11,864 nucleotides of DNA from contig JAKSSI010000017.1 of NCBI GenBank assembly GCA_024403175.1, forward strand, positions 1 through 11,864, written 5' to 3'. A program made the translations under genes and the position numbers. A model generated the notes under the pieces. That model was not told where the DNA came from. It was given only the letters and a program-made list of their open reading frames with translations, and searched no databases. This DNA comes from Clostridia bacterium. Lineage in GTDB: Bacteria > Bacillota_A > Clostridia > Peptostreptococcales > Anaerovoracaceae. Of the stretch, positions 7,192-11,864 are shown one piece after another; the first letter of the stretch is position 1, and each line of letters opens with the position of its first letter.

Positions 7192-8109
7192 TTATTCAAT
7201 CAATTCTGAGCCATTTGGAACAACTACATTTAAGCCGCCTCTAACCACGCTAAAATGTGTTGGTTCAAAATCATAAACCTCGCCGTCTACGGAAACAATG
7301 CAAGGTTCAACAGGCTTTAAATCAAATTCTTCAAGCTGAACATATTTGATATATCTCTCTGCAAGTCTGTCTGTAAGATGTGTGCCCTGATGATACTTAA
7401 TCAAAAGCTTTATGAGGTTAAAACCTGTAACTGGTCTTACTATGCCTATGTCCATCTTGCCATCTGTAAGACTTGCTGTTGGGCAGGATTTAAAACCGCC
7501 ACCGCAGTACTTACCATTTCCAACTGCAACAAGAAGCAAATCTTCTTCATGCTCAACTCCGTCTATGGTATAAGACATTTTGTACTTAGGATTCTTTGGA
7601 AGAACATCCATAGCAGCAATTGCATAAGATGCAGCGCCTTTAGCTTTGCCTTGAGCCTTAAGCTTATCGGATACAACTACTACATCGCAGTCTGCACCAA
7701 TGTTAAGCATATTTACGCAGTAGCTATCATTGTACTTAATAACATCAACGGCAATAGCTTTCCCTTCAAGCTGCTTTTTAAGATCCAGGAAATTCTTTTT
7801 ATTTGTAAAGTTTCTTACAAAATCATTTCCTGTACCGCAAGGAAGAATAGCCACTTCTGCATTAGGGCAACCCATAACACCGTTTACTACATCGCAAATT
7901 GTGCCGTCGCCTCCAATAGCATAAAAGCGAACATGGTCTCCTTGAAGAGCTCTTTGACGAGTCCAAGTACCTACTTCAGCTTTATTTAAAGATCTATGAA
8001 TTTCATATTCTACGCCAGCCTCTTTTAAGAAAGAGATTATGTTAGGCAAATGTACCTTTTCAGACTGCCCTGCCCCTGCTGCTGGGTTTACTATAAAGAT
8101 ATGTTTCAT
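7192..8109 (-). CDS. Diacylglycerol kinase-family lipid kinase (DagK/YegS/LCB5 type)
   Basis: Proteins of this family phosphorylate a lipid hydroxyl with ATP at the membrane surface; in Firmicutes the usual substrate is diacylglycerol, recycled to phosphatidic acid. The 305-residue length fits. Visible motifs are NPAAGAG (8-14), the nucleotide-binding GGDGT (66-70), LPCGTGNDF (89-97) and the catalytic-region DGE (275-277) of the C-terminal beta-sandwich domain. There is no membrane segment. The ATG at 8109-8107 has GGAG 6 bases upstream, and its own promoter lies at 8141-8169 just behind the terminator of the preceding gene. tRNA-Ser follows 35 bases downstream. The exact lipid substrate cannot be told from sequence; sphingosine or undecaprenol-type substrates are less likely alternatives. 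Confidence 0.9.
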   Translation of the reverse strand: MKHIFIVNPAAGAGQSEKVHLPNIISFLKEAGVEYEIHRSLNKAEVGTWTRQRALQGDHVRFYAIGGDGTICDVVNGVMGCPNAEVAILPCGTGNDFVRNFTNKKNFLDLKKQLEGKAIAVDVIKYNDSYCVNMLNIGADCDVVVVSDKLKAQGKAKGAASYAIAAMDVLPKNPKYKMSYTIDGVEHEEDLLLVAVGNGKYCGGGFKSCPTASLTDGKMDIGIVRPVTGFNLIKLLIKYHQGTHLTDRLAERYIKYVQLEEFDLKPVEPCIVSVDGEVYDFEPTHFSVVRGGLNVVVPNGSELIE

Positions 8110-8140
8110 CTACAACTCCATTGTATAAATATATCAGTAG

Positions 8141-8169
8141 ATTATATCATAAAAAAAGAGCTGCTTCAA
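8141..8169 (-). promoter_or_regulatory. Sigma-A promoter of the lipid kinase gene, overlapping the upstream terminator
   Basis: On the minus strand TTGAAG (8169-8164) is spaced 17 bases from TATAAT (8146-8141), with an extended -10 TGA just before it. Transcription should begin near 8134, leaving a leader of about 25 bases with GGAG before the ATG at 8109. The -35 box sits in the loop and descending stem of the terminator hairpin of the preceding gene, and the spacer contains that terminator's T-run. Confidence 0.75.
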
Positions 8170-8186
8170 TGTAAATCAAAGCAGCT
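8151..8186 (-). terminator. Intrinsic terminator of the rmuC-metallophosphoesterase transcript
   Basis: On the minus strand AGCTGCTT (8186-8179) pairs perfectly with AAGCAGCT (8166-8159) around a 12-base loop, followed by C and seven T. The ascending stem is formed by the last leucine codons of the metallophosphoesterase gene and its TGA stop lies in the loop. It has no T-run on the plus strand, so it acts only leftward. Confidence 0.88.
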
Positions 8187-8880
8187 TAAGAGGCGTTGCC
8201 CCAAGGCAATCGAGAGATACAAGTTTGTACTCTACTCCGCCTAAATTTCCTTCAAATCTTTTCTGAATTCTAAGTGGTCCGTGCAAGTGTCCGTAGACAA
8301 CCAAAGACACGTTGTATTCTGTAAACAAGTTTGTAATTTCAGTTTCTTTACCGTCATCTAAAACTGGCGGATAATGGGTTGCGGCAATTATTGGCCTGCC
8401 GTTTGCTACAGCCTTAGCCTTATCTAAAGAATCTCTTAAACGTATAAGTTCGCGATTATAGATTTTGCGGTCTGGGTCTTCCTTAAAGTTTGGATCTTTT
8501 GGGTCCATCCAACCACGGCTTCCGGCTAATACAAAATTCTCACCTTCGTAGCAATTATTTTGAAGGAAGAACACTTCTGGAAAAGCAGCCTCCATCTTTT
8601 TTCTTGAAGACCACCACAGATCGTGATTGCCCTTCATGATTACTTTTTTGCCAGGAAGAGTTTTAAGGAAATCAAAATCAGCCCTAGCCTCTTCCATCTT
8701 AAGAGCCCAGGAAATATCTCCCGGGATTAAAACAGTATCGGTAGGTTCTACCATACGCGGCCAAATTTCTGCAAGCCGCGTTGCGTGGTCGACCCACACG
8801 CCGCCAGACATCTCCATGGCCTTATCTTCAATTGTTGGATCCATAGCAAGATGTAAATCTGCTATTGCAAACAAACTCAT
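8176..8880 (-). CDS. Calcineurin-like metallophosphoesterase
   Basis: This 234-residue cytoplasmic protein carries the complete two-metal phosphoesterase signature: DLHL (8-11, D8 and H10), GDISW (54-58, D55), GNHD (84-87, N85 and H86), THYPP (168-172, H169) and GHLHG (197-201, H198 and H200). These residues bind the dinuclear metal centre that hydrolyses phosphomonoesters or diesters. The protein is a stand-alone catalytic domain of a kind common in Clostridia; its substrate is unknown. The ATG overlaps the stop of the upstream rmuC-like gene as ATGA, so the two are translated together. The 3' end of the gene doubles as the terminator stem. With RmuC as partner a role on nucleic acids or nucleotides is conceivable, but that is inference from position only. 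Confidence 0.92.
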   Translation of the reverse strand: MSLFAIADLHLAMDPTIEDKAMEMSGGVWVDHATRLAEIWPRMVEPTDTVLIPGDISWALKMEEARADFDFLKTLPGKKVIMKGNHDLWWSSRKKMEAAFPEVFFLQNNCYEGENFVLAGSRGWMDPKDPNFKEDPDRKIYNRELIRLRDSLDKAKAVANGRPIIAATHYPPVLDDGKETEITNLFTEYNVSLVVYGHLHGPLRIQKRFEGNLGGVEYKLVSLDCLGATPLKLL

Positions 8881-10007
8881 TCTTCTAAGTAAAATCCTTC
8901 TTCTGTGTCGGAATCTTCAAGGCTTTGAACTGCCTTAAGTTTTCTCTGAATTGCTCTTGTTCTGGTGCCTACAAGTTTATCAAGTTCAGTGGATGTAGCA
9001 TTAAGGTTTTTCTGAACCTTTTCAAGTACAGATGCAAAGTTATCAAACTCGCCCTTAACATCTCCAAGAACCTTCCAAACCTGCGTAGCGTTCTTTTGAA
9101 TTGCAAGAGTCTTAAAGCCCATCTGAAGCGAATTTAATAGCGCTGCCATTGATGATGGACCAGCAATAATAACATTGTAATTTCTCTGAAGGAACTCTAT
9201 CATACCAAGGTTTACAGCTTCAACATAAAGTCCTTCAACAGGTAAAAACATTACCGCAAAATCGGTAGTGTATGGTGTCTGAATGTACTTTGTGGAAATG
9301 TCATTTGCTTCGTTTTTAAACTGCTGAACAAGTATCTTTCTTGCAGCTAAAACGGCGTTTTCGTCGGCAGCTGCGGCAGCATCCACAAGGTGCGCATAGG
9401 CATCTCCAGGGAACTTTGAGTCGATTGGAAGATAAACTGGTTCGTCGCCCTGACCTGGCAATTTTACAGCAAATTCAACACGCTTACCAGTGCCCGGAAC
9501 AGTTTCAACATTTGTTTCGTACTGAGATGGCGGCATAATCTGCTCTAAGATGCTGGCAAGTTGAATCTCACCAAGTATACCTCTAGTCTTAACATTTGAA
9601 AGAACCTTTTTAAGATCTTCAACGCCGCTAGCCATAGATGTGATTTCACCGACATTTTTATGAAGCTGACTAAGCCCCTCGTTTATTGAATTAAATGAAT
9701 TGCTAAGCTTTGTATCAAAAGCTTGATTCATATGGTTATAGCTCTGAGAAACAGCCTGGTTCATCTGAGTATAGCCCTGGCTAACTACATTGTACATTTG
9801 AGTGTAGCCATCAGTTACAGTCTGATTTACTGTCTGAGTAATAGTGTTTTGCAAATTACTCTGAAGTGCCTGCGTAGAATTTGCATTCTGCTGAGCATTT
9901 TCCCAAACCTCTTTTTTAAGATTTGTAATCTGAGTAATAAGTACAATTACAACAATAAGCAATACAATGCAAAGTGCTGCAATTACGTATAAAAGGATGC
10001 TTTCCAT
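8877..10007 (-). CDS. rmuC: RmuC-family DNA recombination protein, membrane-anchored
   Basis: RmuC proteins limit DNA inversion and rearrangement in E. coli and are thought to be nuclease-like; the biochemical activity is unproven. The protein has 376 residues. An N-terminal transmembrane helix (about 4-25) is followed by a Gln/Asn-rich coiled-coil region (30-135) and the RmuC domain (138-355). That domain contains RGILGEIQLASILEQI (142-157), PIDSKFPGDAYAH (194-206), TPYTTDFAVMFLPVEGLY (244-261) and AGPSSMAALLNSLQMGF (282-298). The coiled coil includes three 11-residue repeats (67-99). I chose the ATG at 10007-10005 because GGAGG lies 6 bases upstream and the membrane helix starts at once. 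An ATG at 10079 lies upstream of the promoter and is unlikely. The TGA overlaps the metallophosphoesterase ATG. Confidence 0.93.
   Translation of the reverse strand: MESILLYVIAALCIVLLIVVIVLITQITNLKKEVWENAQQNANSTQALQSNLQNTITQTVNQTVTDGYTQMYNVVSQGYTQMNQAVSQSYNHMNQAFDTKLSNSFNSINEGLSQLHKNVGEITSMASGVEDLKKVLSNVKTRGILGEIQLASILEQIMPPSQYETNVETVPGTGKRVEFAVKLPGQGDEPVYLPIDSKFPGDAYAHLVDAAAAADENAVLAARKILVQQFKNEANDISTKYIQTPYTTDFAVMFLPVEGLYVEAVNLGMIEFLQRNYNVIIAGPSSMAALLNSLQMGFKTLAIQKNATQVWKVLGDVKGEFDNFASVLEKVQKNLNATSTELDKLVGTRTRAIQRKLKAVQSLEDSDTEEGFYLEE
9711..9809 (-). repeat. Three 33-bp coding repeats in the coiled coil of RmuC
   Basis: Three consecutive 11-residue units, GYTQMYNVVSQ, GYTQMNQAVSQ and SYNHMNQAFDT (residues 67-99), share a Y-x-x-M-x-x-x-x pattern. 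An 11-residue period fits a hendecad coiled coil of slight right-handed twist. The DNA units are diverged but still recognisable, pointing to old tandem duplication. Confidence 0.7.
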
Positions 10008-10012
10008 AGTGT

Positions 10013-10017
10013 CCTCC
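10013..10017 (-). promoter_or_regulatory. Ribosome binding site that fixes the rmuC start
   Basis: GGAGG on the minus strand lies 5 bases before the ATG at 10007. It is the only strong Shine-Dalgarno match near the candidate starts and rules in favour of the shorter reading frame. Confidence 0.85.
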
Positions 10018-10020
10018 ACT

Positions 10021-10049
10021 TTGACAATTATTATATCATATCCTATAAT
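10021..10049 (+). promoter_or_regulatory. Perfect-consensus sigma-A promoter of the GH18 gene
   Basis: TTGACA (10021-10026) and TATAAT (10044-10049) are separated by exactly 17 bases, an ideal vegetative promoter. The predicted start of transcription, about 7 bases after the -10 box, is near 10056, only about three bases before the ATG at 10059. It overlaps the divergent rmuC promoter. Confidence 0.88.
10030..10038 (-). promoter_or_regulatory. Extended -10 promoter of rmuC
   Basis: On the minus strand TGATATAAT (10038-10030) is a full extended -10 element. No good -35 match lies 17 bases upstream, which extended -10 promoters tolerate. Transcription should begin near 10023, placing GGAGG and the rmuC ATG directly downstream. 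It lies between the -35 and -10 boxes of the opposing GH18 promoter. Confidence 0.7.
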
Positions 10050-10058
10050 ATTTAGGTT

Positions 10059-11798
10059 ATGAGAAATCACTTTAAACACATTTTAATACTTGTACTAGTA
10101 CTAAGTTTTGTACTGGGTATAGCCCTTTCAGGATGCGCTTTTGCAGACATTCCACCTTATGAAGACGAATACAAACCAATAAGCGTAAGAGTAAACGGAA
10201 AAGCCGTTTCCGACATAGCCTTTACCATTAAGGGAAACATTTATATCAAAACTTCTACACTTAAAAAATATGGCGACACAACAAAGCTCACCATAGACAA
10301 TAATGCTAAAAAAGTTACATTCAATTCAAAAGATTTAAACATTAATCTTGGCAGTACAGAAGTTTCTGAATTTGTTAAAACCTATGCTGGCGAATGCTTT
10401 GTTCCTATAAAATCTTTCGACGACGAAAACAGCAAAACCGAAAACTTTGTAGCTATCGGCCCTATTGCACAAATTGCAAAACTGGCATGGACTTACAAAA
10501 ACGGAATGCTCCTTTTGTCACAGTACTCAGAGGCTACAAACCTTGCCACAACAGGCATTTTAAGCGAATCTGCTGGGTCGCTAAAGAACAGCAGCATTGC
10601 AAATTTATCTAACGGCGAAAAGGTTTTCATCGTAAAAGAGTCAAACTCTTTCTACAAGGTTGAAACTTTAGACGGAGATCAGTACTACGTAAACAAATCG
10701 GAAGTTACAAAGGTTGACGATGTAAATCAGTTAGACGATTTCGACTACATCCCAACCGCAAAAGATACATTCGACGGACCAATCAATTTAGGTTGGTTGC
10801 CACTTGCAGAGAATGCTACAAGAACCCCTCTTCCACCTGCAAATAGTACTGGGCTTGATGTTCTTTCTCCAATTTGGCTTCACTCACCTGCAAACCAGAA
10901 CGGCTATGTAAGACAGCTTTGCGATTACGGCTATGTTCAGTTAGCTCATCAAATGGGTTACAAAGTCTGGATGTGTGCAAACAACTGCTTTACAGAAACA
11001 GGCACAACAAAGTACACAACAGCACTTCTTGCAGACGAAAAGATGTCTAACCGTGTAATTGCTCAGTACCTCTTATATGCTTGCATGTACGAAGTAGACG
11101 GCAGTAACTTAGACTATGAAACTCTTGTAAATGCAGACAAAGATAACTTTACTGTATTTAACCAAAAGCTTGGAAAATACTGCACAGACTTAGGCCTCAC
11201 CTATTCCATTGCGGTTTATCCTTACAACCAAAGCAACTCAAACCGTTACGATTTTGAAAAGCTTGGTGAATGTTCAGACTATCTTGCTCCAATGATGTAT
11301 TCATCTCTTGAGAGCAACGTAAAACCGCAGTCTATCGCAGATTATCAGTGGTACACAAATTCCACAAACGGACTTGCATCAGTTTGTCCACCAGAAAAGA
11401 TTCTTCTTGGAACACCACTGTTTACACGTTATTGGTACATTAACGAAGATCAAAAAGTTGTAGATGCTGAAAACTACAAGCGCTACACTGGCACAATATC
11501 AATGCTTTCTGTTCTTGATAAAATCAAGGACAAGGAATACACCATGACATGGGATGATTCCACAAAGCAGAATGTGCTTATCTACCCTTCTGCTACTGGT
11601 TACAACGTTAAGATGTGGATTGAGGATGAGCGTTCTATGGCTTACAGATTAAAGTATGTTATGGATGCAAAGCTTGGTGGTACTGCTTGTTGGGCGCTTA
11701 CGCAAGAGTCCGAAGGCATGTTAGATATCTTCGATGCTGTCTTCAAGCAAGGCGTCGATCCGCAGACGATTATCGACAAATACGAACTTAATCAATAA
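10059..11798 (+). CDS. Exported GH18-family glycosidase with stalk-like and SH3-like domains (probable cell-wall hydrolase)
   Basis: The 579-residue product starts with a signal peptide (1-29): basic MRNHFKH, a hydrophobic core, then LSGC (23-26) and AFA (27-29). It could therefore be a lipoprotein anchored at C26, or cut after A29 by signal peptidase I. Residues about 40-155 resemble the copper-amine-oxidase-like stalk domain of Clostridia wall proteins (ISVRVNGKAV at the start). About 160-220 looks SH3-like (GEKVFIVKESNSFYKVE). From about 240 to 565 a GH18 barrel follows, with the active-site signature VDGSNLDYE (346-354) including D347, D352 and acid E354, and then YLAPMMYSS (408-416). Family members cleave beta-1,4 bonds next to N-acetylglucosamine in chitin or peptidoglycan; spore-cortex and wall hydrolases of Firmicutes share this layout. 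No LysM repeats are seen. There is no Shine-Dalgarno at a normal distance. Confidence 0.87.
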   Translation: MRNHFKHILILVLVLSFVLGIALSGCAFADIPPYEDEYKPISVRVNGKAVSDIAFTIKGNIYIKTSTLKKYGDTTKLTIDNNAKKVTFNSKDLNINLGSTEVSEFVKTYAGECFVPIKSFDDENSKTENFVAIGPIAQIAKLAWTYKNGMLLLSQYSEATNLATTGILSESAGSLKNSSIANLSNGEKVFIVKESNSFYKVETLDGDQYYVNKSEVTKVDDVNQLDDFDYIPTAKDTFDGPINLGWLPLAENATRTPLPPANSTGLDVLSPIWLHSPANQNGYVRQLCDYGYVQLAHQMGYKVWMCANNCFTETGTTKYTTALLADEKMSNRVIAQYLLYACMYEVDGSNLDYETLVNADKDNFTVFNQKLGKYCTDLGLTYSIAVYPYNQSNSNRYDFEKLGECSDYLAPMMYSSLESNVKPQSIADYQWYTNSTNGLASVCPPEKILLGTPLFTRYWYINEDQKVVDAENYKRYTGTISMLSVLDKIKDKEYTMTWDDSTKQNVLIYPSATGYNVKMWIEDERSMAYRLKYVMDAKLGGTACWALTQESEGMLDIFDAVFKQGVDPQTIIDKYELNQ

Positions 11799-11864
11799 AT
11801 CAATAACTTAAAAAGACATTTTATATTTCCTAGAGGACACGCTTGCGCTAAGCGGGGGCCCCAA
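11799..11864 (+). other. End region with GC-rich hairpin; possible 5' end of an SRP RNA gene
   Basis: After the GH18 stop there are 35 AT-rich bases without a terminator, then an abruptly GC-rich stretch. CGCTT (11840-11844) pairs with AAGCG (11850-11854), followed by the palindrome GGGGCCCC (11855-11862). The segment GCTAAGCGGGG (11847-11857) resembles, from memory, the early part of the long Bacillus/Clostridia SRP RNA (scRNA). Only 66 bases are visible, so this is a weak suggestion. A terminator stem of the GH18 gene or of an opposing gene is an equally possible reading. Confidence 0.25.

Noticed and set aside
7378..7989. Long plus-strand open frame of 203 codons opposite the lipid kinase gene
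   Set aside because: It is antisense to a gene with complete family motifs, has a Cys/Ile/Asn-rich composition typical of shadow frames, shows no recognisable domain and lacks a ribosome site.
8877..10079. Longer rmuC start at 10079
   Set aside because: It would begin upstream of the promoter and of the strong GGAGG. The extra 24 residues are translated promoter sequence and push the membrane helix away from the N-terminus.

Overview
The window looks like ordinary chromosome from a low-to-moderate GC Gram-positive anaerobe, most likely a Clostridia-class Firmicute. The main evidence is the block priA-def-fmt-rsmB, the classical Firmicutes order, together with strong AGGAGG-type ribosome sites and TTGACA/TATAAT promoters. 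The standard bacterial code applies: TGA ends the FkbM-type gene, the metallophosphoesterase gene and rmuC at their expected lengths. There are no mobile elements, CRISPR arrays or phage genes, and base composition looks even except for a GC-rich patch at the extreme right edge.

From about 1 to 10007 every gene is on the minus strand. Read in the direction of transcription, the order is: rmuC-like gene (10007-8877), metallophosphoesterase (8880-8176), a terminator that overlaps a new promoter, a diacylglycerol-kinase-family lipid kinase (8109-7192), tRNA-Ser(CGA) (7156-7068), threonine synthase thrC (7009-5561), an FkbM-type methyltransferase (5613-4561), queH (4564-4010), priA (4010-2001), def (1991-1509), fmt (1509 onward) and the first 193 codons of rsmB (580 to the window edge). 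From thrC to rsmB the genes overlap or lie a few bases apart (ATGA and TAATG junctions), so they probably form one long housekeeping operon covering amino-acid synthesis, queuosine tRNA modification, replication restart, N-terminal formyl-Met addition and removal, and rRNA methylation.

The single plus-strand gene (10059-11798) encodes an exported GH18-type glycosidase with stalk-like and SH3-like domains, probably acting on the cell wall. It is divergent from rmuC and the two promoters overlap almost completely. Its promoter is a perfect TTGACA-17-TATAAT, placed so close to the ATG that the mRNA may be nearly leaderless.

The most notable observation is an in-frame TGA at codon 260 of fmt. 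The remaining 47 codons follow intact, in frame, and end at the normal family C-terminus just before rsmB. This is a fresh nonsense mutation, a sequence error, or a readthrough site. Secondary points are a promoter built into a terminator hairpin, an anticodon-stem mismatch in tRNA-Ser, an 11-residue repeat in the RmuC-like protein, an FkbM protein with an extra N-terminal domain and no clear start, and a GC-rich motif at the right edge that may begin an SRP RNA. I see no convincing novel multi-gene system.
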